Positions 1-8,000 are shown, counted from the stretch's first letter. The stretch is 64,000 nucleotides of DNA from Virgibacillus_O xinjiangensis (GCF_042643145.1 NZ_JBHRSA010000056.1:1-64000); one strand, 5' to 3'. Program-made: numbers and translations. The notes: generated by a model not told the origin, from the sequence alone.

Positions 1-82
1 TGCCTTTAGCTAACGGTTACAATGACCTTCACCGCTCGGGACTCGAACCCTAAAGCGTGCGCACATGCCGGGCACACAAAAA

Positions 83-106
83 AGACCTCAGGGTTGAACC
101 CTGAGG
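83..106 (-). terminator. Intrinsic terminator
   Basis: Stem CCTCAGGG (86-93) with CCCTGAGG (99-106), followed on the minus strand by TCTTTTTT. It lies downstream of the minus-strand flavoprotein remnant and probably ended that transcript. I see nothing recognisable in 1-82 or 107-270. Confidence 0.7.
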
Positions 107-270
107 CTTAATCTAGAAAGAGGTTTTTGAAGTTTCAACAACAGGAACGGTAACAGTATTACCGGATATATGGAAGGTATACATTCGACATACAACCGAG
201 GAAATAACTTCGGCTTCAATTGCTGTACCAATAATATGGGGTTGACTCGCGCGGTTTTCATCACTAATCG

Positions 271-807
271 TTATAAGAGAATATCATGGCTGTTTCTGGA
301 GACAGCTGAATTAATATATTTCTTCACGCTGTTCACTGCCCTCAACGCGTCTTGCTTTGCTCCAGCCAAGGAATTCACCTTTCCCTCAGAGCAGATGTTA
401 TCTCCCGCTGCAAATATCCCTTCCTGTGTCGTACATCCAAAGGTATCCCCTCTATCTCCATTCGCCAAAATGACCGCCTTAGAATAATGCATAACCCCAT
501 CGTCCGTGGTAATGACAAACCGAGTGTTGCTCCGTTTCTCAATCAATTCCACCTTCTTCTTTGTAAAGATAGTCGGCTGAAACGTCAGTACCTGTTCTAC
601 CAACCGCTTTGCGAACATACCTCCTGATACAGGGCTTTGCTTCCCAGCATCCCAAATCTTTTTTTTCGGGTATAGTGTAATCTTTCCACCAATAGATGAC
701 TGGGCTTCTAAAATCTTCGTTTTCAACCCACACTCACCACTATAGAAAGCAGAATACAGTCCTGCAGGCCCTCCTCCAACTATGGTGACGTCATATAAAT
801 CCTTCAT
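271..807 (-). pseudogene. Internally deleted ferredoxin/thioredoxin reductase-like flavoprotein
   Basis: Open frame of 178 residues resembling the YumC-type ferredoxin-NADP reductases, which are about 330 residues. The N-terminal FAD motif (VTIVGGGPAGLYSAF) and the C-terminal FAD motif (EGIFAAGDN followed by EGKVNSLAGAKQDALRAV) are both present. About 150 residues between them, which hold the NADPH-binding domain, are missing without breaking the frame; the junction is near AVILANGDRGDTFG. Start: the ATG at 807 has a ribosome site (GGAG) 8 bases upstream; the GTG at 825 lies ahead of that site and is less likely. The product could bind FAD but not reduce it with NADPH, so it is most likely a relic. 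The family call is from remembered motifs. Confidence 0.8.
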
Positions 808-1036
808 GATGTCCACTCCAATCACATATAAAAAGTTTTTACATTCAGCAACCTTTGAGACAAGAAGAAAAACATTTAGTATATTTCATTAAAATATTAC
901 CCTTAAAGACATTCTTTCTTCAATTAAAACCTCAAATAAATCTATGTCGAATTATGTTGTATTTCTCCCTATTCTTTTTTATGATATAACTAAATTAGTT
1001 TGCGGAATAACTACATTCAAAGAAGTGGGTGCTTGT

Positions 1037-1288
1037 ATGGCAAAAATCATTCCCTTTAAAACCCGTGCCCAGTTAGAACAAGAGCGTAAAGCGAAGATTC
1101 AGTCTGAGTGGGAAGAATGGTTGAGTTTTGAAGACCAGTATCTTAGAGAAACATTAAATAAAGAGAGAGCTACAGAAGCGACGGAAAAAGAAATAATTGA
1201 TGATGTTAAGCAGCGTCTTACTGAAGGAGAAATGCAAGGCATTAAAGAGATTGCAGCACTTTTAGATCGTGACCTTGGCAAACAATAA
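1037..1288 (+). CDS. Small charged hypothetical protein
   Basis: 83 residues, highly charged and mostly helical, beginning MAKIIPFKTRAQLEQ. I chose the ATG at 1037; an in-frame ATG at 944 would add a hydrophobic run with no ribosome site. No domain recognised. The stop is only 7 bases from the SigB-like promoter of the first small RNA, so the two are adjacent but separately promoted. Confidence 0.6.
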   Translation: MAKIIPFKTRAQLEQERKAKIQSEWEEWLSFEDQYLRETLNKERATEATEKEIIDDVKQRLTEGEMQGIKEIAALLDRDLGKQ

Positions 1289-1295
1289 AAAAGAA

Positions 1296-1321
1296 GTTTA
1301 GCTTGATTAGAGATAGGGTAT
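1296..1321 (+). promoter_or_regulatory. SigB-type promoter of small RNA 1
   Basis: GTTTAG at 1296-1301, 14-base spacer, GGGTAT at 1316-1321. This fits the general-stress sigma-B consensus (GTTTAA, 12-15 bases, GGGTAT). The same boxes and spacing recur at 2321-2346 and, on the minus strand, at 11452-11477. No SigB gene is visible in the window. Confidence 0.65.
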
Positions 1322-1327
1322 GTATAA

Positions 1328-1430
1328 ACATCCGCTTACTTAGCGGTGCTTATCCCTTCATAGAATGGTGCACTCCTTAGTTAGGCAACTATCCAATAGC
1401 TTTCAGCTATGGATAGTTGCTTTTCTTTTC
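1328..1430 (+). ncRNA. SigB-driven small RNA, copy 1
   Basis: About 103-base transcript predicted from the SigB-type promoter to a strong terminator (GCAACTATCC 1385-1394 pairing with GGATAGTTGC 1411-1420, then TTTTCTTTT). It has no convincing reading frame. It shares with copy 2 (2353-2446) a core running CCTTCATAGA, TG, TGCAC, CTTA, TTAGG, AACT. The motif CCCTTCAT is complementary to ATGAAGGG and could pair with ribosome sites. The layout recalls sporulation or stress RNAs such as csfG, but I cannot confirm membership. Ends are estimated. Bases 1431-1725 hold no gene I can support. Confidence 0.6.
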
Positions 1431-1725
1431 GTTGAAAATGTTGCTTGGCTTACACACTAATAAGATAGGATGGCCCCCAAAATCAGTATCCCAATGTCGG
1501 TTAAAGTCATTGGAAAAGATGTACCAAAAAATCTGTAACACACGATTTCACATCTAAAAAGCTTTATCTTGTTCTTTTCAATAAGCAATACTTTTATTAA
1601 CAAGAGCTAGGAAAACATCCTAACAAGAAAACCTCTGATTGATATGATACTAAACATTTTTAACAAGGACTGGTCCAGAATCATATTCTTGTATAAGACG
1701 TACATCTCTAGAAGAAGGTGATTAT

Positions 1726-2244
1726 ATGGCAATGTTGCCGTCGGTAGACCTCGGGCTAATGGCCGAACATCTGAAAGCGCATGAAGGTGTGATAAGCAAG
1801 TTACAATTTTATCAAAGCCAGGTTGATGATAACAAACTCAAAAAAATTCTTGAACTGCAGGAGAACATGATGCTTGCTCATGTAAAGGTCATGTTAGGCC
1901 TAATCCATCCTTATGAACAGAACTATATAGAAGTTCCTCCGCTAGTCTTCTCAAATCATCATCACGATCCGGTCTTCAACATACCCAATTCCCATCAAAA
2001 ATGGATAGCATTAGAAGCTAAAAATACTGCTAAAAGTATGTCCAATAGAAACTACGTCTCTGCCTTAATGATGAATAACCAAAACGCAAGGAATGCTCAC
2101 GTTGAAATGGCTTTGCAACAGTTAGCTATACAGGAAAGACTTGAAGCTTTTATTAATAGGATGGGGTGGGGATTCTTTCCAAAGGCAACGAGGGAAGAGC
2201 AAATTCAAACCTATCAACAATTCCACCACTTGTTACAGGCTTAA
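1726..2244 (+). CDS. CotF-like spore coat protein
   Basis: 172 residues, helical, starting MAMLPSVDLGLMAEHLKAHE. Its pattern of long helices with a repeated HxxxE/M flavour and a C-terminal IQTYQQFHHLLQA resembles the CotF/YraF-type coat proteins (ferritin-like fold). Ribosome site AGAAGGTGAT precedes the ATG. It sits between the two SigB-driven RNA genes, in the same orientation. Family assignment is by general resemblance only. Confidence 0.55.
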   Translation: MAMLPSVDLGLMAEHLKAHEGVISKLQFYQSQVDDNKLKKILELQENMMLAHVKVMLGLIHPYEQNYIEVPPLVFSNHHHDPVFNIPNSHQKWIALEAKNTAKSMSNRNYVSALMMNNQNARNAHVEMALQQLAIQERLEAFINRMGWGFFPKATREEQIQTYQQFHHLLQA

Positions 2245-2320
2245 TGTCTTCCCCTTTGAATCAAATTGATTCTGTCCAGAAACCAGTTAGAAGTTATTAT
2301 CTTGGAAGAAGTCAAGAGAG

Positions 2321-2346
2321 GTTTAGCTTTTCCCCAAGGAGGGTAT
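2321..2346 (+). promoter_or_regulatory. SigB-type promoter of small RNA 2
   Basis: GTTTAG at 2321-2326, 14-base spacer, GGGTAT at 2341-2346, the same boxes and spacing as at 1296-1321. Confidence 0.65.
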
Positions 2347-2352
2347 ATAGTA

Positions 2353-2446
2353 GTGTCTGCACGCTCACACCATTAACTCCTTCATAGAGTGTGCACCTCT
2401 TACTTAGGTAACTGCCATAGCCCATGGCTATGGCAGTTGCTTTTCT
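2353..2446 (+). ncRNA. SigB-driven small RNA, copy 2
   Basis: Paralogue of the RNA at 1328-1430, about 94 bases, ending in a terminator (AACTGCCATAGCC 2410-2422 pairing with GGCTATGGCAGTT 2426-2438, then CTTTTCTT). The conserved core is ACTCCTTCATAGAGTG, TGCACCTCTTACTTAGG. CTCCTTCAT is the exact complement of ATGAAGGAG, a common start-region sequence, so pairing with messenger leaders is plausible. Ends are estimated. Confidence 0.6.
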
Positions 2447-2517
2447 TATTCTATTTATCCTATGCTGTATCATCGGCTATTCAGGAATGCTCCATGTTGT
2501 ATAATCGGGATAAAAGG

Positions 2518-2546
2518 TTTTAACTTCTCCAAAATTGAGGTATACT
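2518..2546 (+). promoter_or_regulatory. Promoter of antitoxin RNA 1
   Basis: TTTTAA at 2518-2523, 17-base spacer, TATACT at 2541-2546. The second toxin locus has the same arrangement at 31183-31211 (TTTTAA, 17 bases, TATAAT), and GGTAT just around the -10 box is conserved in both. Confidence 0.55.
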
Positions 2547-2552
2547 GAATAT

Positions 2553-2693
2553 AGAAATTCATAAACTAAAAAGACCGAATGGTGCTGTGAACACCAAACG
2601 GTCAAGTGTAATAGCCCTTCAAGGGGGCGACTCACTTTCGGGCAAAATAACCACCTTAATCGCTTGCCAGGCTTAAAGGGTGGTTATTTTTTA
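2553..2693 (+). ncRNA. Antisense antitoxin RNA, copy 1
   Basis: Predicted plus-strand RNA convergent with the toxin message. It starts after the promoter at 2541-2546 and ends at a terminator made by AATAACCACC (2646-2655) and GGTGGTTATT (2679-2688) plus a T run. It overlaps the toxin message 3-prime region, including the last codons, as in TxpA/RatA-type systems. Ends are estimated. Confidence 0.55.
2573..2603 (-). terminator. Terminator of toxin message 1
   Basis: On the minus strand GACCG TT TGGTG, loop, CACCA TT CGGTC, then TTTTT. It ends the toxin messenger about 80 bases after the stop codon. Confidence 0.75.
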
Positions 2694-2761
2694 TCCGACA
2701 GCATGGCTACGATCAATGTTCCGAAGGAAACCATTAGAATCAATGCTTCGAATACTGTCAT
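2684..2761 (-). CDS. Type I holin-like toxin (25 residues), copy 1
   Basis: MTVFEALILMVSFGTLIVAM followed by LSDKK: one membrane helix and a basic tail. This is the Hol_Tox (putative holin-like toxin) family pattern, relatives of the TxpA/BsrG-type type I toxins, which insert in the membrane. The ribosome site AAAGGGGGTGAT lies 6 bases from the ATG. The message continues into a terminator at 2573-2603 and faces a predicted antisense RNA. The second copy is at 31340-31429. Confidence 0.8.
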   Translation of the reverse strand: MTVFEALILMVSFGTLIVAMLSDKK

Positions 2762-2892
2762 CAGGCATCACCCCCTTTCTTCATACCATGAAGAGGGAGT
2801 AAGCCACCACCCATGAAAGCCTTATACACTTGACACTATTATATCAAAAATGATTGGTGAATAGTGCCTTTCTCAATAAATTGAGCATAAAA

Positions 2893-2920
2893 ATGGGCCC
2901 CGTATAATTACGGAGCCCAT
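2893..2920 (-). terminator. Terminator after the VWA gene
   Basis: Stem ATGGGCCCCG / CGGAGCCCAT with ATTTTTATGCTC following on the minus strand. It lies just downstream of the VWA gene stop at 2929. The same tail (ATAAATTGAGCATAAAAAT on the plus strand) recurs exactly beside the terminator at 36034-36053. Confidence 0.8.
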
Positions 2921-2928
2921 ACCCTTCA

Positions 2929-4374
2929 CTAGATTTCAAGCGCGGTAAAACTCCCTTCATCGGTAAAATCTTTAATTTCTACGGTTTTATCAGAAAAGCG
3001 TTGAGGTGTGTTTCTTTTTGTTCCGATTAAGAGAGACAACACTTGGAAGCCTTTATCATGTTTTTGTTGCTTAAAGGATTGTAGATACTCCTCTGATATA
3101 GGAGCTTCCCCGTCGGTAACAAAGATAATATCCGCCTGTTTAAAACTGCTGGTCTGTATGACTTCTGTTCCCTTCCTTAACGGAGCCTCAAAATTCGTCC
3201 CGCCACCGAGATAGTTCTGGCAGACCTCTACCATCTTTTTCCCACTGATTTTCCCTTTCGAAAAGATATATTTATAAGCACTTCCTGAAAAGGGAATGAA
3301 CGCAAAGTCACGCTTCTGCTTCTTCGCAATGCTCATCAAAGCAAGGGCGAACCCTTTAGACTGGGTATCTAAACTCTTCATACTGCCGGATTGATCCAGA
3401 CAGAGAATGATGGGACCCTGTCCCAACGTGTCCTTCCCTTTGGTGTCATGCTGTCTCGTTTTACGCTTAGCAAACCGTCGGAGGAACTCTGTTCGGGTGG
3501 CTTCATTCTTGTACAGGGCAAGCTCTGATGGCAGTAGTCTTTCCGGGTTGTTTCCCAAGGTCACTCCACTCCTGCTGGTTGCCTTATCATGCTTCGACTT
3601 TTGTTTTTTACGGGCTATCTGCTTGAAACGTCCTGCCCAATCGGCAATCTCTTCCATCTGTGTATCCATTGCGAGAGTATCAGCTAGTTCCAACTGATCA
3701 CGGAGGGGCATCTTCTTCAGTTCCGCCTCTCCGCTTCCGGCCTTCGTTCCGCCCATCAATGATTTCAGATTCTCTTTTGTATCTTTGGTGTCTTGTATTG
3801 CTTCTTCCATGACCTGTTCAAAACTTCTTTTATCCTCGGACAATGCCTGTTCGACATGGTTATGCAGTTCCTCTGATTGTTGCTGCAAATCCTGTTGAAG
3901 CTGCTGATTTTCCAACCCATCCCCATGGTCTCGACGCTGTTTCTCCAGATGGTTCTGCATGTGTTGCATTTCCCTCATATGCTTATCGAGTGCTTCATTG
4001 TCTTCCCTCTGCTGTTCCATCCACTCTTTGGTTTTCTTTCCAAACTGTACGGTGCCGATGGCTGATGAGAGGTCATCCAGACGGGTGGTCTCCCGGTAAT
4101 GTTCAAAGCTTTCATCCTCCATGATTCGCTGCATGAAGGCATGATTCGTCTGGAATGAATTGGTCACTGCCTCCCTTTCTTTCAACTCGGGTTTCATTTT
4201 ATACAGGGAACCCCAGATATCATTCAACAGAGCATTATAGGTCGGGAACAGGGCATCAAATTCATTCAAATCCTGTAACCCCTGCGACATGTCGTAAAGC
4301 TTTTGGAATCTCCGTCTGTCAAACTTATCACTATTGATTACCGATTCCTGTCCATTCCATGTTTGATTTTTCAT
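2929..4374 (-). CDS. VWA-domain protein, partner of a MoxR ATPase
   Basis: 481 residues from the ATG at 4374 (ribosome site AAAAGGAGG). An N-terminal helical, glutamine-rich coiled-coil half (about residues 90-200) is followed by a C-terminal von Willebrand A domain. The MIDAS metal site is visible: LDQSGSMKS near residue 328, GGGTNFEAP near 393, and VTDGEAP near 419. The gene follows a MoxR-family AAA ATPase, the standard MoxR/VWA pairing known from RavA/ViaA, in which the ATPase and metal-binding adaptor remodel a target complex. The target here is unknown. Confidence 0.85.
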   Translation of the reverse strand: MKNQTWNGQESVINSDKFDRRRFQKLYDMSQGLQDLNEFDALFPTYNALLNDIWGSLYKMKPELKEREAVTNSFQTNHAFMQRIMEDESFEHYRETTRLDDLSSAIGTVQFGKKTKEWMEQQREDNEALDKHMREMQHMQNHLEKQRRDHGDGLENQQLQQDLQQQSEELHNHVEQALSEDKRSFEQVMEEAIQDTKDTKENLKSLMGGTKAGSGEAELKKMPLRDQLELADTLAMDTQMEEIADWAGRFKQIARKKQKSKHDKATSRSGVTLGNNPERLLPSELALYKNEATRTEFLRRFAKRKTRQHDTKGKDTLGQGPIILCLDQSGSMKSLDTQSKGFALALMSIAKKQKRDFAFIPFSGSAYKYIFSKGKISGKKMVEVCQNYLGGGTNFEAPLRKGTEVIQTSSFKQADIIFVTDGEAPISEEYLQSFKQQKHDKGFQVLSLLIGTKRNTPQRFSDKTVEIKDFTDEGSFTALEI

Positions 4375-4399
4375 GGTATCCTCCTTTTGAAAAGAGAAA

Positions 4400-4427
4400 A
4401 ATGCCAAAGTCTATCACTTCGGCATTT
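4400..4427 (-). terminator. Intergenic terminator-like hairpin
   Basis: AATGCCGAAG / CTTTGGCATT on the minus strand followed by TTTTTC; a T run is also present on the plus strand. It lies between the AAA ATPase and VWA genes, which should be co-expressed. Confidence 0.65.
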
Positions 4428-4450
4428 TTTCCCTTCATTCTTTTTTATTT

Positions 4451-5575
4451 TTATCTTTCAATTGGCTCCAGCACCGAATTTGTCAGCTCATCTAAATGTT
4501 GTTTTAACTCTCTTTGGGCTGCATCCAACTCATCCCCTCTCTCGGGATACTTGGTTTTCAGGTTGGATATTTCATTCGCCAGTGATTTCATCTTCTGTGT
4601 GGCTTCCAGTACATACTCCGTGGAGGAATCTTTGCTCATCTCATCCAGGATGTCTTTGGCATCTTCTGCTATCGCCTCCAACGCATGAGCGACTGCATCT
4701 TGGGCGTAGCGATGGACAATGTCTCTCACTTGTTCCCGCTGATCCGCGTTCTCCCAGAGGACATGTTCCAGAAAAAGAATGTCTTTTACTTCGACGATTT
4801 GTCGCTGTTCAATCAATGCCTTAGCCTGCAGTGCGGAGTAGGAACGCTGCAGCCGCCTGTCGGATGGGCGTATCCCTTCGTCTTTCAACTCTTCCCAGAT
4901 ATCTGCCAATGTTTCATAGACATTATCAGGGATATCCACCATTTCACGAAGAAACTGCAGTCCTTCCAACTCTTTCAGCGTTATCGTGGGCATGGTCTGC
5001 CCTTTTCCCGTTCCTTTCATCATGGAAATAAGGTTTTGGCGGTCTTTGATGTAATCCACTTCGAAACGCAGAAGGAACCGGTCGAATAGCGCATCCAATC
5101 CTTCATCCTCCTCCGGATACTCGTTGCTTGCGCCCACCAGCGTCATGAGCGGCATATCCATTTCATCGGGTCCATTTTCAAACGTCCGTTCATTGATCGC
5201 TTTCAGCAGGGAATTCAAGATTTCCGAGCTGCCCTTGAATATCTCATCGAGGAATACCAGGTGTGCTTCCGGCATTTTGGAAGCTGTATTATGCCTGTAG
5301 ATGCCCTGTTCCATCTCTTTCAGCATGATGCCGCCGAATACCTCGTCCGGTGTCGTATACTTGGTCAGCAGCCATTGGAAATAGTTGGCTCCGTCCATCA
5401 TGTTGGATAGTTCATTAGACAGCGTGCTCTTTGCCGTACCCGGCGGACCAACCAGTAACAGATGCTCCTTGGCCAATAAAGCCACGAGCATGCCTTCAAT
5501 CTGGGTTTCCCTTTCCAGATACTTTGTGTTCAATGCCTGCTTAATTTCCTTTAACTTTTCCAGGTTATTAGACAT
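4451..5575 (-). CDS. MoxR-family AAA+ ATPase (RavA-like)
   Basis: 374 residues from the ATG at 5575 (ribosome site AAAGGG). Walker A GPPGTAKST near residue 45, Walker B LVFLDEI near 110, sensor 1 VGASNEYPE near 150, arginine-finger region LFDRFLLR near 165, then a helical C-terminal region of about 120 residues, likely coiled coil. Next to a VWA-domain gene, as in MoxR/VWA chaperone pairs that load or mature metal-dependent complexes. In this element it may act in DNA transfer or defence; the sequence does not say which. Confidence 0.9.
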   Translation of the reverse strand: MSNNLEKLKEIKQALNTKYLERETQIEGMLVALLAKEHLLLVGPPGTAKSTLSNELSNMMDGANYFQWLLTKYTTPDEVFGGIMLKEMEQGIYRHNTASKMPEAHLVFLDEIFKGSSEILNSLLKAINERTFENGPDEMDMPLMTLVGASNEYPEEDEGLDALFDRFLLRFEVDYIKDRQNLISMMKGTGKGQTMPTITLKELEGLQFLREMVDIPDNVYETLADIWEELKDEGIRPSDRRLQRSYSALQAKALIEQRQIVEVKDILFLEHVLWENADQREQVRDIVHRYAQDAVAHALEAIAEDAKDILDEMSKDSSTEYVLEATQKMKSLANEISNLKTKYPERGDELDAAQRELKQHLDELTNSVLEPIER

Positions 5576-5670
5576 ATGGATCGACCCTTTCTTATACTCT
5601 AAATAGTGATCTGTTTTCAACTTATTGGTTTTCTTACTGCCCCCGTAAGAAGGCCTTTTTTATTTCTCCA

Positions 5671-6561
5671 TTAAGTTATTTCTCTGAGGAGCTGGTTCAT
5701 CTCCGAACGAATCATCAAGATGGTTTCCTCCATCTGTTCGGATTGCTCCCGTATAATCGTTTTATAATTGCGGTAGTTTTTTATGACGGTATTAGCTTCA
5801 TCGACCAATTCCTTGACCTGCCCTCTTTTCAATCCTTCTCTATTCCTACAGCCTTCTAATACGGATTGCAGATGCTCCGCCAATTTGTCGTTTACCATCT
5901 GACGGTTATCCGTCGTATCAATCACCGGAATCTTGTATCCTTCACTGTTTTCCAAAGAAGAGATGAAGCCCACCAAATTGGATAAGTCCATCGTCTTGGA
6001 CGAAGGGACAAAATAGATGCCACCGTTCTTCCGTACCGGTGTCGGTGCAAGATATTGAAGGATTCTGCTCACCATGACCCGGATTTGCTGAGCTGCATAA
6101 TGGTTTTTATATACATCGAATTTTCTTTCCGCTTCCTGACACAGCGGATGTGCCGCATCTGTATGGACAACAGAGGCGATCCTGTTTTGTTTTTTATCCA
6201 AGGTAATGATGGCCGCCTCGGCATCATAGGAGAGACGCTTCCCATGCTGATCCACACTTTCGATGACCAGGTTCCGCTGGACGGTGGTGGCATCTGAAAA
6301 GACCTCCCTTACCAGAACGTTCTCAAACACATCCGGGTTGGTGGTGGTCTTCCGCTGTTCCAATTCCTTGGTCGCACGCCGGAAAGCGTCCGGAGAACGA
6401 ATGGCTTTCGGCATCCAGCATAAGTCCAATCCAGCCTCGGCCAGCTTTCTTTCCAGCTCGCCCGTTTGAGTCAATTGCTTTCCCACGCTGTACCACATCA
6501 AGTGGCCCAAAAGATACGAATGTTTACTTTTTACTACTGCAAGATTAGCTAACTCCGCCAT
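5671..6561 (-). CDS. Conserved protein upstream of the MoxR/VWA pair
   Basis: 296 residues from the ATG at 6561, 7 bases after AAGGAG; the ATG at 6564 is also possible but closer to it. The N-terminal part includes HLMWYSVGKQLT, and the C-terminal part is a helical region ending EETILMIRSEMNQLLREIT. It resembles the DUF6744-type proteins found beside AAA/VWA genes in Firmicute phages and ICEs, but I am not certain of that. No catalytic motif seen. Confidence 0.65.
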   Translation of the reverse strand: MAELANLAVVKSKHSYLLGHLMWYSVGKQLTQTGELERKLAEAGLDLCWMPKAIRSPDAFRRATKELEQRKTTTNPDVFENVLVREVFSDATTVQRNLVIESVDQHGKRLSYDAEAAIITLDKKQNRIASVVHTDAAHPLCQEAERKFDVYKNHYAAQQIRVMVSRILQYLAPTPVRKNGGIYFVPSSKTMDLSNLVGFISSLENSEGYKIPVIDTTDNRQMVNDKLAEHLQSVLEGCRNREGLKRGQVKELVDEANTVIKNYRNYKTIIREQSEQMEETILMIRSEMNQLLREIT

Positions 6562-6600
6562 CATTAAACTCCTTCATCTGAAAAGATTTTTGACAAGTAA

Positions 6601-6652
6601 AGGAACGTATTTCCTCCAACTTATAGCGAAAGTTGAACAAAAATACGTTCCT
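6601..6652 (-). promoter_or_regulatory. Long two-part stem-loop in an operon leader
   Basis: Outer stem AGGAACGTATTT / AAATACGTTCCT and inner stem CAACTT / AAGTTG. It has no T run on the minus strand, so it is not an ordinary terminator. It lies 40 bases upstream of the start at 6561 and may control processing or translation of the three-gene AAA/VWA group. Confidence 0.5.
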
Positions 6653-6719
6653 AAACCGCCCTGTTATTCAGCTTTCATATTTTCACTGTGCTTTTGTATT
6701 CCTCGGTTGAAGCTTCTCT

Positions 6720-7277
6720 TCAGTTATTAAAGGATAGTTTGTTGAGTATCCTCACCTTAATTCCTGAAATGATGGGAATACGATAAAGCCTTTTACCAGC
6801 CTCGAATCCACTGTCATAGTAAGTGACTTTCCGTTTATCATAGCCTTCTCTTGAGTCTTTCAACGTTTGGCTCAGTTCCTTATTCTCACCTTTCATTCTT
6901 TTCGTTTCTGTTCTATACCACTCATTTTCTTCTATGAGTTCCTCCATAATTAGGGAAGGCATTTTTTCAATAAGGGCATCCAGTTCAATAGTTAATTGAG
7001 GTATATGACTATACCAACCCTTACTCCAATTTTCTCCATCAATATCATAGTAATAAATGTGAACAACCCCTGTATGTCTATCGATAGAAACCTTCTTATT
7101 TCCTTGGTCCCAAGTATTAAGGGAAGGGAATTGTTTAAATTCCAAAATGTACGAATCTTTTTCTTCCGTCACTGCTGCATCTTTATAAAATAGGTTTTTA
7201 CTTTTTACTCCGATGGCATAAAGTCTTATTAATTCCAGATTAATTTTGTCTTCCAATACTTGTTGAATATGTTCCAT
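6720..7277 (-). CDS. Hypothetical protein
   Basis: 185 residues from the ATG at 7277, preceded by AAAGGAGG; a GTG at 7337 is an alternative. Mixed alpha/beta N-terminal half with several aromatic strands (HIYYYDIDGENWSKGWYSH), a coiled-coil stretch (WYRTETKRMKGENKELSQ) and a basic C terminus. Not recognised. Confidence 0.6.
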   Translation of the reverse strand: MEHIQQVLEDKINLELIRLYAIGVKSKNLFYKDAAVTEEKDSYILEFKQFPSLNTWDQGNKKVSIDRHTGVVHIYYYDIDGENWSKGWYSHIPQLTIELDALIEKMPSLIMEELIEENEWYRTETKRMKGENKELSQTLKDSREGYDKRKVTYYDSGFEAGKRLYRIPIISGIKVRILNKLSFNN

Positions 7278-7401
7278 CCGTCTATTTCTCCTCCTTTTAT
7301 TAATCGCTTTTCCTGCAGTTTCTAATAAAGAAAACACCTTTCCTTACCTTGTTCTATTACAAGAAGAAAAGATGCTTTCAGGTCTTTATTCACATGTTCA
7401 T

Positions 7402-7689
7402 CTAGTACTCTCTCGGCAGCATTGCCACACAAGTGGTATGGGCATCCGTTTCTTCCAATACCACCCATATATTCTCCGGCAAGGACAGGAACAGCTTCTC
7501 TAGGACATTGCCATCCCCGTCGATCACCAGTGTGGTTCCTTTCTGTTTATGGAAAGCGATAAAACAGCTTGTGTCCGCATGCTTTACTGCCGTCTTTATC
7601 ACCTCCACCATGTTTTCATGGCTGCTGATATTGTCCTTCAAATAGTTTTCCAGTTTTGGCGTAACTGCCACCAAGAAATCTTTCACCAT
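7402..7689 (-). CDS. Hypothetical small protein
   Basis: 95 residues, MVKDFLVAVTPKLENYLK onward, acidic, no recognised domain. It starts 15 bases after the stop of the CxxC protein with ribosome site AAAAGGGGGAG, so the two are probably co-transcribed. Confidence 0.65.
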   Translation of the reverse strand: MVKDFLVAVTPKLENYLKDNISSHENMVEVIKTAVKHADTSCFIAFHKQKGTTLVIDGDGNVLEKLFLSLPENIWVVLEETDAHTTCVAMLPREY

Positions 7690-7704
7690 GCATTTCTCCC
7701 CCTT

Positions 7705-7890
7705 TTATCCTGCATACACATGCAATTCCTTGTACTGCTCCACAATGTCATGGAAGTTATCATCCGCCCAGTCCTCAAAACAGCCATTATCACAGAAGTA
7801 AACTTCCGCCTGTTCATCGAAGAGGGCATCATCCAAGTTGGTTGGAGCATCACAGATTTCGCAGGTAACCCGTTCATCGTTCACTTTCAT
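7705..7890 (-). CDS. Small putative zinc-binding protein
   Basis: 61 residues from the ATG at 7890 (ribosome site AAAGGAG). Cysteine pairs CEIC (residues 10-13) and CDNGC (33-37) suggest one zinc site; the rest is acidic. Longer upstream frame rejected because it overlaps the RadC gene and a terminator. Function unknown. Confidence 0.7.
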   Translation of the reverse strand: MKVNDERVTCEICDAPTNLDDALFDEQAEVYFCDNGCFEDWADDNFHDIVEQYKELHVYAG

Positions 7891-7936
7891 GGCATCGTTC
7901 TCCTTTCCGGTATCTTTTATCGGTATTCCAAAATTA

Positions 7937-7977
7937 AAAAAGACACTCCGGCAACCTATGTCTCCGGAATGTCTTTT
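7937..7977 (-). terminator. Terminator after radC
   Basis: AAAAGACATTCCGG pairing with CCGGAGTGTCTTTT, then TTAATTTT on the minus strand. It separates radC from the small CxxC gene. Confidence 0.8.
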
Positions 7978-8000
7978 CACCATTTCTATACTTGTTCTTT

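Noticed and set aside
20..60. tRNA T-arm-like sequence GGGTTCGAGTCCC on the minus strand
   Set aside because: No acceptor partner, anticodon arm or CCA end around it, so not a tRNA gene.
1..2928. Left attachment site of the ICE
   Set aside because: No match to the groEL-side junction (59255-59345) was recognised by eye, so I make no claim.
5636..5665. Hairpin TTCTTAC / GTAAGAA with a plus-strand T run
   Set aside because: The T run is on the wrong strand for the minus-strand operon.
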